A stretch of DNA of 40,148 bases from Bacillota bacterium (GCA_023412215.1 JAEYNX010000018.1:1-40148); one strand, 5' to 3'; positions 24,917 to 33,339 are shown, counted from the stretch's first letter. Numbers and translations are program-made. Notes: generated by a model from the sequence alone, not told the origin.

Positions 24917-26203
24917 CTATTTCTCCCCCTCAATGTCGTTTGTTGGCGTTTCGTGGTAGCGAACGGTCTTGTCCCACACCACTTCCTTGTGAAACAGCTT
25001 GTCGGCAACCGTCAGGCGGATGCCGTTTACCACCACGATTACCCACAGCTTGGAGTAGGTAAACAGCATCAGCAGTATCAGCAGAGCCGACTCCAGATTG
25101 AATTCGTTCTTTTCCCGCGCGAGCGTCACCATCATGTTCACGACGAAAACAAGGGTGGCCATTACCCACAGCAGCGTGGAAAAGCCCCCCAGCGTCACAT
25201 GTACAAACCCCAGTACCCCCAAAAAGAATATTGCGTCCGAGCAGATAAGCGACGAAAGCATCAGCACATACACAAAGGTATAGTAGATAACGTCCAGCCG
25301 CATCTTGCCCGCGTCCTTATCAAAGGCGTATTTAAAGTTCTTTATCAGCACATAGATATTGCCCTTTGACCAGCGGGTTCGCTGCCGAAACCACACGCTT
25401 AACAGGTGCGGCTCCTGCTCCCAGGTTACCGCGAGCGGCATCTGCTTGATGTAATACCCCATGCGGTAGATTTGAAAGCTGATTTCGGTGTCCTCCGCCA
25501 GCGCCTTGGTGTCCCACCCGCCCATCCTCTCCATGATAGAGCGGCGGATAACAAAGTTGGTGCCGGGTATGGTGCAGAGCTTAAAAAAGAAGTACCTCCC
25601 CGCCTGATTCATGCACTGGTAGGCAAGCGTCTCGATGTTTACAAAGCGTGTGAGCAGCGAGGCCTTTTTATTGCGCGTGCGGAACTTGCCGATGACGGCG
25701 CCCAGCTTATCGTCCGCCATAAGGTTTTCCACCAGCAGCGTCAGCGCGTCGGTCTGCGGCGTGTTGTCGGCGTCATAGATGGCCAGCACCGAGCCGCTGG
25801 CAACCGAAAGGCCGATGTTGAGTGCGCCCGATTTCCCCTTGCCGCCCACAACCTTGTCGGTGTTAATGACAATCAGCTTGCGGTCGGGGTGCCGCGCCTG
25901 AATGCGCTCGAGCACCTGCGCGGAATCGTCAGTGGAGTTGTCGTTGATGACGATGATCTCGTACCGGTCCTGCGGGTAGTCGAATTTTAACAATGCCTCC
26001 ACCGTTTTGCGGATGACGATGCTCTCGTTGTGCGCGGGCACCATCACCGAGACCATGGGGTACTCCGAAAGCGGGATATGCCCGTCTGTTTTACCGACGC
26101 GCATGTAATAAAGATACCCCCCAATCGAGAGCACCACGTTAATGCCCATCATGACCCAGATGGCAAGTATGGCGTATAGGGTAACCGCATCGATGAAAGA
26201 CAT
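24917..26203 (-). CDS. Processive family 2 polysaccharide synthase (BcsA/PgaC-like)
   Basis: A 428-residue membrane glycosyltransferase, the probable polymerising and exporting enzyme. One N-terminal helix is followed by a GT2 domain with VSVMVPAHNES (from residue 51), the D-x-D YDADN (Asp 144, 146), LAEDTEIS (Glu 237, Asp 238, catalytic base region) and QRTRW (274-278), the QxxRW motif of processive synthases. Three or four C-terminal helices follow. The protein ends soon after them, so the PilZ c-di-GMP domain of bacterial BcsA is missing. In this operon the degenerate GGDEF protein is a candidate to supply c-di-GMP control. Substrate may be UDP-HexNAc given the epimerase gene, which is inference. 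Confidence 0.9.
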   Translation of the reverse strand: MSFIDAVTLYAILAIWVMMGINVVLSIGGYLYYMRVGKTDGHIPLSEYPMVSVMVPAHNESIVIRKTVEALLKFDYPQDRYEIIVINDNSTDDSAQVLERIQARHPDRKLIVINTDKVVGGKGKSGALNIGLSVASGSVLAIYDADNTPQTDALTLLVENLMADDKLGAVIGKFRTRNKKASLLTRFVNIETLAYQCMNQAGRYFFFKLCTIPGTNFVIRRSIMERMGGWDTKALAEDTEISFQIYRMGYYIKQMPLAVTWEQEPHLLSVWFRQRTRWSKGNIYVLIKNFKYAFDKDAGKMRLDVIYYTFVYVLMLSSLICSDAIFFLGVLGFVHVTLGGFSTLLWVMATLVFVVNMMVTLAREKNEFNLESALLILLMLFTYSKLWVIVVVNGIRLTVADKLFHKEVVWDKTVRYHETPTNDIEGEK

Positions 26204-26263
26204 GGCTCACACCGCTCCTGTTTTCTCTTTACTGAAGATGCCGTTGCGAGGTTTTTCAGGCGT

Positions 26264-27817
26264 TTACTCGTCGTCCATAAAGAACTCTTTTTTATTCCTG
26301 TGCCGTGCCACCAGAATAAATACACAAAAGATTACGAGGGCAATCAGCACAAAAGCAATGGCACCCTGATTGCCCCTTTGCAGGTCCATCGTTATGCGGG
26401 CGAGCACGTTGCGGTGATAGTTAAACGGCTCGTATTCAAACGGCTTGTAGGTGAGGTCTTTTACTTCACCGTTAAAGGTGAGCTGCTTTGCGTCGTAGCT
26501 CATATAGTAGTCGTTGGCATACACCGCATGCGGCATGCTCCACAGGCTTTTAAACGGCACATAGGACTCCTTGCCGCGCGCAATCTGCGCCTTTATCTCC
26601 TCAAGGCTGTCGCTCAAATTCAGATACACCGCGCTGGAATAGGCTTTCAGTGGGCTTGCGCCGCGCGGCGTATGCTCCGTCGCCGGGGCCACCAGCTGGT
26701 GCCCGCTTGCGTAGATGGGGTTATATTGTATGCTGAGGTCAAAGCTGTCCTTCTGCGCATCGTCACGGTAAATAAAAACCGTTTTATACCTCGCGAGGAT
26801 ATTCAGGTAAAAGCTGTCGTACATCCACTGCTCCGGCGCCTGAATGCCCAAGGGGTAGACGCCGTAGTTTGAGTAGGCCTCAAGCGCCGTGGTCAGGTGG
26901 TTTGAAAGCTCCTCATCGGTCGGAGCTGTTTTTTGAATGAACGGCGCGTGCAGGATCACGGCCCCGCCGTTTGCCTGCGCGTAGCGCAGCACCTCGCAAA
27001 ACCGCTTCATGGCGGGGTATTCGCCGTTTTGGTAGACGGGCATCACCGAGATCACGAAGGGCAGGTGCGCGTCTGTAAAGGCATCGATCACCGCTTTGAG
27101 GTGGCCAAGGTCGGTAAAGGGGTAGGCATCGTCAAGCACGTAATACTGGGCATAGCTGGGCGGGGTGTCGTTGTAAACCCACATCCAGTTTACCAGCTCC
27201 TGCGTAAAGGCCAACTGCATCACCTCACCCGTAATATCCGCCACAGGCAGAAAAAGCACCCGGCCCAAACCTGCAAACAGAGGGTAGCTGTCGGTACCGA
27301 CAGTAAGGCTGCCGCTCACGAAATCCGGCTCGGTGATAACGGGCATCTCCTCAACGGCGGCGAGACCTTCCAGCGGCTGTGTTTCATACAGGGTATAGTT
27401 AACCGTGGCAGGGCCGGAGACCGTGCGCACAATCCGGCCGGACTGTCCCGTGCGCACAAGGTATTGAGCCATCAGCTCCCCACCGATGATCATGCTCCGG
27501 CTGTGGCTGTTCGCCACGGCATCGAGAAATTCGGTATCGCTATCTTTAAGATTATACAAAATGAGGGTGGGATAATCCGAAAGGCGGTCTTTGCATTCGT
27601 CCGGTGTACAGAAGGTGACACTGTAGCGCAGATAGGTGAGGATATCGACCAGTACGTGGATGCTCTCCTCTTCCGCCTCGCTGGCTGCGGCGTTGTGCAC
27701 CAGCAGGATATCCGCGTCCCGAAGCGCGCTGCCGGTTTCCTGAGCGTACAGGGGGAAAAGGGAGAGTGAGAAGATAAAAAGCAGAACGCAGACAAGCAGG
27801 CGCGACTTAAACGTCAT
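26264..27817 (-). CDS. DUF2334 (polysaccharide-deacetylase-like) membrane-anchored protein
   Basis: A 517-residue exported protein: signal peptide (LLVCVLLFIFSLSLFPLYAQ), an N-terminal Rossmann-like stretch (DADILLVHNAAASE... TLILYNL), then a DUF2334 domain from about residue 230 with YYVLDDAYPFTDLGHLKAVI and AVILHAPF. The Asp pair and the later His resemble the metal ligands of NodB-type deacetylases. A C-terminal helix (AIAFVLIALVIFCVFILVA) anchors it facing outward. Deacetylation of the N-acetylated polymer, as PgaB/IcaB do, is a reasonable but unproven role. ATG 27817 after GAGGGTGAG overlaps the GGDEF gene by 11 bases; a longer frame upstream runs through that gene and is discounted. Confidence 0.82.
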   Translation of the reverse strand: MTFKSRLLVCVLLFIFSLSLFPLYAQETGSALRDADILLVHNAAASEAEEESIHVLVDILTYLRYSVTFCTPDECKDRLSDYPTLILYNLKDSDTEFLDAVANSHSRSMIIGGELMAQYLVRTGQSGRIVRTVSGPATVNYTLYETQPLEGLAAVEEMPVITEPDFVSGSLTVGTDSYPLFAGLGRVLFLPVADITGEVMQLAFTQELVNWMWVYNDTPPSYAQYYVLDDAYPFTDLGHLKAVIDAFTDAHLPFVISVMPVYQNGEYPAMKRFCEVLRYAQANGGAVILHAPFIQKTAPTDEELSNHLTTALEAYSNYGVYPLGIQAPEQWMYDSFYLNILARYKTVFIYRDDAQKDSFDLSIQYNPIYASGHQLVAPATEHTPRGASPLKAYSSAVYLNLSDSLEEIKAQIARGKESYVPFKSLWSMPHAVYANDYYMSYDAKQLTFNGEVKDLTYKPFEYEPFNYHRNVLARITMDLQRGNQGAIAFVLIALVIFCVFILVARHRNKKEFFMDDE

Positions 27818-28685
27818 ATTGAATCTCACCCTCGGCCCTCTGCTTAAATTCCATGGCGCTGCGGATGATGCCCTTATCAAACTGAAAGGCGCCCATCGCG
27901 AGCTCCACCTTGATCGGTTTATCCGTAATGCCCGCAAAGGCGTTCTTTTCCGCAATACTATGTTTGATGCGGTTTATAACTACCTCCATGCCTGCCTTGT
28001 CGCTGGTTAGGATGATGCCGATACTCCCAGAAAAATCGATGGAGTACACCTTATCCTCCCGCCGCAGCAGGTCCTCCACGATGGTGGCCAGCCGCTGCAA
28101 AAGCTGCTCGTAGCTGTTTTTACTGAGGATCGAGCGCAGTTCCGCCTCATACCGCAGGCGGAGGATAAGCAGGGAAAGGGGCAGGTCATGCCGCGAGGCA
28201 TGCGCCATATCGCGCTCTAAATCGTTATAAAGGCTGCGCAGGTTGTATAGCCCGGTAAGCGGGTTGATCATTACCAGCTCCTCAACCTGCTCTCTCAGCA
28301 CGTCGTTGGCCAGCTCTATGCGGGTGTTAGCGCGCAGAAAAAGGAGTATTGAGCCGAGGGTTAGCATGGGCAGGAACAGCCACAGATAATCCGTCCAGAT
28401 AATCGACGCATTGTTTGCGGACGCATTGTAGATTTTATATACCAGAAACACCAGTACCTCGAACCCCGCGCAGACAGTGGCGAGATAGTTCACCTTATAA
28501 GCTGCCAGCAGGATAACCAGAAACAGCCCCAGCAGCAGAAGAACATACTGCACGGTAAACGATTCCGGGGCGTTTGCGGTAATCAGGCTTGCGACAAACA
28601 GGCAGATCAGTAAAGACAGGATGCCCAGGTCCTGCATGATATGGGCGCTGCTCATTTTGCCGCTTATAAGATTCTTCACTTTCAT
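27807..28685 (-). CDS. Membrane-bound degenerate GGDEF protein, likely c-di-GMP receptor
   Basis: A 292-residue protein with about four membrane helices (residues 20-118), a short helical linker (ANDVLREQVEELVMI) and a GGDEF-fold domain opening with INPLTGLYNLRSLYNDLERD. The catalytic signature is gone: where GGDEF should stand the sequence is DFSGS (217-221), and the metal-binding Asp of the first strand is Arg (LLILRLRYE). The inhibitory I-site RxxD is kept as RRED (208-211), exactly five residues before the lost motif. A domain that cannot make c-di-GMP but can bind it is the arrangement of PelD and of Listeria PssE. ATG 28685 overlaps the upstream stop (ATGA); GTG 28697 is an alternative. 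Confidence 0.88.
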   Translation of the reverse strand: MKVKNLISGKMSSAHIMQDLGILSLLICLFVASLITANAPESFTVQYVLLLLGLFLVILLAAYKVNYLATVCAGFEVLVFLVYKIYNASANNASIIWTDYLWLFLPMLTLGSILLFLRANTRIELANDVLREQVEELVMINPLTGLYNLRSLYNDLERDMAHASRHDLPLSLLILRLRYEAELRSILSKNSYEQLLQRLATIVEDLLRREDKVYSIDFSGSIGIILTSDKAGMEVVINRIKHSIAEKNAFAGITDKPIKVELAMGAFQFDKGIIRSAMEFKQRAEGEIQYDV

Positions 28686-30301
28686 CGCGACGACCACACC
28701 TTCCAGGATTTTCTGTCGGTCTTGTTTCTCTCAGGAGCGGTTGGGGGTATCTCTTCAGGCGCTTCCCCCGATTCAAGGATATTGAGCTTGTGCAAAAGCT
28801 CTGCCAGCACAAAGAATATCAACAGGTCTATCGACGCGCCCACAAAGAAGCCATAGCGTATCATCTCGGCGTCGCCGCTCTTAACGATAATCAAAAATGC
28901 CTGCGCAAGCCCCATCACCGTAAGCATCACCATCAGGTCCAGCATCACGCTACGTTTGCGGATGCGTCTTCTTCGCAACGAGAGCCCTCTGCTTAAAAGG
29001 GATAGATACCCGATTACCAGTACCGCCACAAAGCCGATGGTTTTTGGCGCGGAGCGGTCTTTGAAGATGCTGAAGGCCGACCAGAAGATACTCTTCGCCA
29101 TCTTGGGCATTCCGGTGCTTTCCTCAAAGTTCCCGCAGTAGCTGCGCGTAACACTCATCGAGGCCTTTACCGATAGATCGAGCATGGCAACCAGTGAAAA
29201 CGGGTGCCTCAGGTAGTGCATCGAAACATCGAAGGTATTGTATCGGTCGAGGAAATCCCTTTTCAGCACCGTACCTTCGCCCTCCACAAAAGGGTAGTAG
29301 TCGTAGGTGGAGATATCGGTGAGTATCGAGTAGCGGGGGTCTATTCCAAATTCGGCAAGCGTCTCTTCGGGGTTCTCGCTCTGCAGCAGTACCCCCCGCG
29401 TCATGGCGTGCAGTTTGTTGGTTTGGGTAAAATCGTCGGGCAGCTCGAACTGGGAAAAAAGGCACGCCGCAATCAAGACTGCGGAGGAGGCGACCGTCAG
29501 TATCCGCCAGGTCAGCTCCTTCTTAATCACCAGCTGTTTGAGCAGGAACGCGGCCATCAACAGGCCGAGCATTGCACACTGTCGGCGGGTAAGGCAGAGC
29601 AGCACCCCGGCGGCGGTAAACACCGCCAAAAAAGCGAGGCTACTTTTTCGTTCCTCCTGAAAGCCGGCGGCCGCGGCCACCGCGTATATAAGCAGCACAT
29701 ACCAGAGCGCTTCGGGGTAAAAGGAAGAAAAATAGGTGATGTAAGACACATCGGCAAAGATGACGACCCCCAGCAGGCCGACCGCGACGCTCTCAGAAAA
29801 GTAAACGACCCGGCTTGCGGCCTCTTTGATTAGTATGCCCACCGCGGGGATATACAAAAGCCCGTACAGCAGCGCCAGAAAGCGAAAGTCAAACAAGCTG
29901 TCGCGTGTGAACAGGCTGTCCAGCAGAACAGCGGCCTTGATGAAGGCGATATGAACGGAACGGCTGGTTTCAGTCGGGGAAATCTGCTGGTAGGTTCGTA
30001 TATAGTAATCGTTATAAACCTTGCCGGCGTCTTTGGGCAGGTAGGCAAGCCCGGAGGCGTTCATCACCTTCGCCATCGCGATAGAGCCGTCGCCCGCAAC
30101 GCCGAGATAGGGGGGGAGAAACAGCATGATGATAAGCAGCAGTGCACACGAGGCGGCTGCGCAGATACCGATCATTGTACTTGAATATTTCCCGTGCATG
30201 TAGGTGTTTAAAGCCTTGCGCTTGCCCCGCAGAAAGCGAAAGAAGGCGGAGATTTTGCTCAGTACCCCGGCAAGCCGGTTATAGAGACCGCTGTCGTCCA
30301 C
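28682..30301 (-). CDS. Multi-pass membrane protein, GT-C-like, in polysaccharide operon
   Basis: A 539-residue protein with about ten hydrophobic helices and a charged C-terminal tail. After the first helix the loop LGVAGDGSIAMAKVMNASGLAY holds an Asp at the place where GT-C glycosyltransferases carry a catalytic acidic residue. I do not recognise the family with certainty; a WsfD-like hexose transferase is one possibility. It starts at GTG 30301 after GAGGGAGGA and overlaps the GGDEF gene by four bases, so the two proteins are translationally coupled and may work together. A role in polymer decoration or export is inferred from context only. Confidence 0.72.
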   Translation of the reverse strand: MDDSGLYNRLAGVLSKISAFFRFLRGKRKALNTYMHGKYSSTMIGICAAASCALLLIIMLFLPPYLGVAGDGSIAMAKVMNASGLAYLPKDAGKVYNDYYIRTYQQISPTETSRSVHIAFIKAAVLLDSLFTRDSLFDFRFLALLYGLLYIPAVGILIKEAASRVVYFSESVAVGLLGVVIFADVSYITYFSSFYPEALWYVLLIYAVAAAAGFQEERKSSLAFLAVFTAAGVLLCLTRRQCAMLGLLMAAFLLKQLVIKKELTWRILTVASSAVLIAACLFSQFELPDDFTQTNKLHAMTRGVLLQSENPEETLAEFGIDPRYSILTDISTYDYYPFVEGEGTVLKRDFLDRYNTFDVSMHYLRHPFSLVAMLDLSVKASMSVTRSYCGNFEESTGMPKMAKSIFWSAFSIFKDRSAPKTIGFVAVLVIGYLSLLSRGLSLRRRRIRKRSVMLDLMVMLTVMGLAQAFLIIVKSGDAEMIRYGFFVGASIDLLIFFVLAELLHKLNILESGEAPEEIPPTAPERNKTDRKSWKVWSSR

Positions 30302-30379
30302 ACGAAATCCTCCCTCTTTGCCGGCTGCCGAAAGGACGGAGATGATGAGCGGCTTAACCGGTATGAACGTTCCTTGAGG

Positions 30380-31471
30380 TTAACCCATAAGAATATCTGC
30401 GATGTGTCTGCTCGCAAAGCCGTCGCCGTAGGGATTGGAAGCGCGGCTCATCCGCTCATATGCGGCTTTATCCGTAAGCAACAGCCGAAACGCGTCATAG
30501 ATGGTGGCCTGCTGCGTTCCAACCAATTTAAGTGTACCCGCCTTTACCCCCTCGGGGCGCTCGGTGGTATCGCGCATAACCAGCACCGGCTTGCCGAGGG
30601 AGGGCGCTTCCTCCTGAATGCCGCCGCTGTCGGTCAACACCAGATAGGAACGGGCAAGGAAGTTGTGAAAATCCAGCACATCCAGCGGTTCGATCAGCCG
30701 GATGCGCTCGCTGCCGCACAGGGATTCGTTTGCGAGCGCCCGCACGGCGGGGTTCAGGTGGATGGGGTAGAGGACCTTTATGTTGGGGTGCTCCTCCACA
30801 ATGCGGCGGATGGCGCGAAACATGTTGCGCATCGGCTCGCCAAGGTTCTCGCGGCGGTGCGCGGTGATCAGGATCAACCGGCTGCCCGCCGCCCAGTCGA
30901 GCTGCTCGTGGTGATAATCGGCGCGCACCGTGGTTTTGAGCGCGTCGATGGCCGTATTGCCGGTTACGTAGATATCGTCGGGGTTTTTGCCCTCGCTTAG
31001 CAGGTTGCCCTTTGCGTCCTGCGTGGGCGCAAAGTGATATTTCGCGATAATGCCGACCGCCTGACGGTTAAACTCCTCCGGGTAGGGGGAGTATAGGTTG
31101 TGTGTACGCAGGCCCGCCTCCACATGCCCCACCGGTATCTGCAGGTAAAAACAGGCGAGCGCCGCGGCGAAGGCGGTGGAGGTATCGCCGTGTACGAGCG
31201 CCACGTCCGGCTGAACCTCTTTAAGCACCGCCCCTACGCGGTTAAGTATTCCAGAGGTAATATCAAAAAGGGTCTGCCGCTCCTTCATAATCGAAAGGTC
31301 GTATTCGGGGGTTATGTCGAAGGTCTGCAGCACCTGGTCGAGCATCTGCCGATGCTGCCCCGTCACACATACGGGGGCCTCGATTCCTTTACGCACCTTC
31401 AGTTCCTTCACAAGCGGGCACATTTTTATGGCCTCCGGCCTTGTACCAAATATGAGAAGAACCTTTTTCAT
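30380..31471 (-). CDS. wecB: UDP-N-acetylglucosamine 2-epimerase (non-hydrolysing)
   Basis: A 363-residue cytosolic enzyme that interconverts UDP-GlcNAc and UDP-ManNAc. The N-terminus KKVLLIFGTRPEAIKMCPLV, then HGDTSTAFAAALACFY, PVGHVEAGLRTHNLYSPYPEEFNR, and the nucleotide-site block LVLTDSGGIQEEAPSLGKPVLVMRDTTERPEG are all intact. It is the first gene of the minus-strand operon, about 40 bases after a consensus promoter. The 78-base gap to the next gene shows no terminator. Its presence suggests the polymer or its linkage unit contains ManNAc or a ManNAc-derived sugar. The symbol mnaA is equally used in Gram-positives. Confidence 0.95.
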   Translation of the reverse strand: MKKVLLIFGTRPEAIKMCPLVKELKVRKGIEAPVCVTGQHRQMLDQVLQTFDITPEYDLSIMKERQTLFDITSGILNRVGAVLKEVQPDVALVHGDTSTAFAAALACFYLQIPVGHVEAGLRTHNLYSPYPEEFNRQAVGIIAKYHFAPTQDAKGNLLSEGKNPDDIYVTGNTAIDALKTTVRADYHHEQLDWAAGSRLILITAHRRENLGEPMRNMFRAIRRIVEEHPNIKVLYPIHLNPAVRALANESLCGSERIRLIEPLDVLDFHNFLARSYLVLTDSGGIQEEAPSLGKPVLVMRDTTERPEGVKAGTLKLVGTQQATIYDAFRLLLTDKAAYERMSRASNPYGDGFASRHIADILMG

Positions 31472-31511
31472 GTAAGTTGTCCTCTAAAACGTTTTCGTAA
31501 TTTATAAAAAT

Positions 31512-31541
31512 ATTATATTATTAAATGAAAGATTATGTCAA
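31512..31541 (-). promoter_or_regulatory. Sigma-A promoter of the exopolysaccharide operon
   Basis: On the minus strand a perfect TTGACA (31541-31536) and a perfect TATAAT (31517-31512) are separated by 18 bases, followed by a short AT-rich leader to the epimerase ATG at 31471. I see no c-di-GMP riboswitch in the leader, which is too short for one. Confidence 0.82.
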
Positions 31542-31575
31542 TATATTTCGAATAATTGTATTAATGAAAAACAAT

Positions 31576-31609
31576 TCCTGTAAGGCTAGTATTGCACTAC
31601 CTTACGGGA
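31576..31609 (-). terminator. Candidate terminator of the DUF2238-like gene
   Basis: The arms 31576-31590 and 31596-31609 pair over 14 bases with one bulged C around an ATTGC loop. On the minus strand a TTTTT tract follows five bases later. It lies 50 bases past the stop of the minus-strand membrane gene and just upstream of the operon promoter. Confidence 0.6.
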
Positions 31610-31659
31610 GTGTGATGTTTCGTACCGGCTCATATGCGCCACCGCAAGCAGCTCATGCA

Positions 31660-32214
31660 TTAAAATACAAATATCGAGGCGATTCCGGCAAGCACCGAGC
31701 CGATGGTGTTAAAAATCAGGTCGGTGTCGGTATCCTTCAGCCCGTGCTGGCTGACGGGCTTCTTCGGGGAACGGACGTCGTGCAGGTACTCCATAATCTC
31801 GAATACAACGCCAATCGCCATGCCGAGCGCCGTAACAAACAGCGCGACATACAGCCAGTGAAGGCCGACAGGCCGCAGAAGGTGATGGATGATGGAATAG
31901 GCAAACAGCGCAAATGAGAACGAACCGCCCAGATGAAGATAACGGTCAAAAACCATCGACTTATGGTAAAGGTCCACGCATTCGCCCAGCAGGGTGTGCG
32001 TTAAAACCGCGAGGATTACCAGCGCGAGAATAAACGCGGGCGTATAGAATACCGCCCTGTACTCAAAATACAGGTAAGCGGTGAGCAGTGCGTAGACAAG
32101 AACACACTCCAGCAGGTGGTCATAGATCTTTTTGCGCGCAAACCAAACGGCAGCAATCACGGCCCCCACGGTATAAAAGAGTTCGATCAGCAGTATATAA
32201 TTTTTATGCCCCAT
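31660..32214 (-). CDS. DUF2238/YjdF-like integral membrane protein
   Basis: A 184-residue protein with about six membrane helices. The block FDRYLHLGGSFSFALFAYSI, the FEIMEYLHDVR stretch in the second-last helix and QHGLKDTDTDLIFNTIGSVLAG at the end match what I remember of the DUF2238/YjdF family, with His and acidic residues facing the membrane core. No biochemical function is known to me. ATG 32214 follows an ideal AGGAGG; a 13-codon longer frame exists but starts inside the leader. It is a single-gene unit, diverging from the nudC-like gene. Confidence 0.72.
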   Translation of the reverse strand: MGHKNYILLIELFYTVGAVIAAVWFARKKIYDHLLECVLVYALLTAYLYFEYRAVFYTPAFILALVILAVLTHTLLGECVDLYHKSMVFDRYLHLGGSFSFALFAYSIIHHLLRPVGLHWLYVALFVTALGMAIGVVFEIMEYLHDVRSPKKPVSQHGLKDTDTDLIFNTIGSVLAGIASIFVF

Positions 32215-32374
32215 GGTGTATCCTCCTGCGATATAAAATGCCTCTTTATCCATGAGGTATTTCTTCTATTGTTTCCCTATCCGGGGTGCAAAATACCCAA
32301 GTGTGACAAGATGCGGGCGGAACAAAAAGCAAGAGATCGGCTGTATTTACAGACGACCCCTTGCGGATGTATGG

Positions 32375-32380
32375 TATAAT
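32375..32380 (+). promoter_or_regulatory. Extended -10 upstream of the NudC-like gene
   Basis: TATAAT at 32375-32380 within ATGGTATAAT, about 55 bases before the gene. The -35 (GACGAC at 17 bases) is poor. Confidence 0.45.
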
Positions 32381-32436
32381 CAATATAAAAGATAAAGGCT
32401 AACGATTTTGCATTGCAACGAGAGGCAGACAACCAT

Positions 32437-33339
32437 ATGATTCAGGAAAGTATCTACACACGTTACCAACCGGAGGTAAACCCTGCAGGCCCCACGGGGG
32501 AGGATACGCTCTGGTTTCTGTTTATGCAGGACAGGCTGTTGGTTTACGGTTTGGCCGACTGCCCACAGCTGCCCACCGCCGCGGACCTAAGGCAGTTTCA
32601 CCTTACGCCGGAGCAACTGCTGTACTTAGGTACGCTTGACGGCAGGCCCTGTTTTACGGGCGGGATTCAGGAAGACACAGCACTGCCGGAGACAACCCGC
32701 TTTGAAGAACTCCGTGCGCTCTTCGGCTGCATGGAGGACGGGCTATTCCTGCTGGCGGGGCGCGCCTTGCAGATCGTCCACTGGCACAGCATGAACCGCT
32801 TTTGCGGCCGCTGCGGCACACCCAGCGAGGATAAGGCGGACGAGCGGGCAAAATGCTGCCCGAACTGCGGCACGGTGGTTTACCCGACGGTTTCTCCAGC
32901 CATCATTGTAGCGGTGGAAAGGGGAGACACCCTGCTGCTTGCCCACGCGGCACACTTTAAAGACAATATGTACAGCGTGATTGCAGGGTATACCGAGCCC
33001 GGTGAAACCCTAGAGGAGTGCGTGCGGCGGGAACTCAGCGAGGAAGTCAGCATCGCGGTGAAGAATATCCGCTATTTTGGCAGCCAGCCGTGGCCTTATT
33101 CCGGCTCTTTGATGGTGGCCTTTACCGCGGAATACGCAAGCGGCGAGATTGAGGTAGACCATAAGGAGATTGAAGCGGCAGGCTGGTATACCGCCGATCA
33201 GCTGCCCAACATCCCCAACCCCATCAGCATCTCGCGTAGCCTCATCGATTGGTTTATAAACAGGCATACCGGCCAAAATCGGGAAAATATAATGTTTAAT
33301 AAATTAAATAATCTTGGTGATTATCCGTTTTGCACGTGA
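32437..33339 (+). CDS. nudC: NudC-type Nudix hydrolase (NADH pyrophosphatase)
   Basis: A 300-residue cytosolic enzyme that cleaves NAD(H), and in E. coli also removes NAD caps from RNA. It has the NudC order: an N-terminal domain, a zinc ribbon CGRCG...CCPNCG (about residues 130-150), the Nudix box GYTEPGETLEECVRRELSEEV (bases about 32989-33051) and the family-specific SQPWPYSGSLMVAF just after it. ATG 32437 is chosen; TTG 32413 is an in-frame alternative without a better ribosome site. The C-terminal 19 bases overlap the end of the convergent sensor kinase gene. Confidence 0.92.
   Translation: MIQESIYTRYQPEVNPAGPTGEDTLWFLFMQDRLLVYGLADCPQLPTAADLRQFHLTPEQLLYLGTLDGRPCFTGGIQEDTALPETTRFEELRALFGCMEDGLFLLAGRALQIVHWHSMNRFCGRCGTPSEDKADERAKCCPNCGTVVYPTVSPAIIVAVERGDTLLLAHAAHFKDNMYSVIAGYTEPGETLEECVRRELSEEVSIAVKNIRYFGSQPWPYSGSLMVAFTAEYASGEIEVDHKEIEAAGWYTADQLPNIPNPISISRSLIDWFINRHTGQNRENIMFNKLNNLGDYPFCT

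Noticed and set aside
24917..26203. Cellulose synthase BcsA with PilZ domain
   Set aside because: The protein ends shortly after the last membrane helices at 428 residues and has no RxxxR or DxSxxG PilZ signature.
26933..27769. Plus-strand 278-codon open frame
   Set aside because: It is antisense to the DUF2334 gene, with low-complexity, Arg/His/Gly-rich translation typical of shadow frames.
27807..28685. Active diguanylate cyclase
   Set aside because: The GGDEF signature is replaced by DFSGS and the metal-binding Asp is Arg, so synthesis of c-di-GMP is very unlikely.
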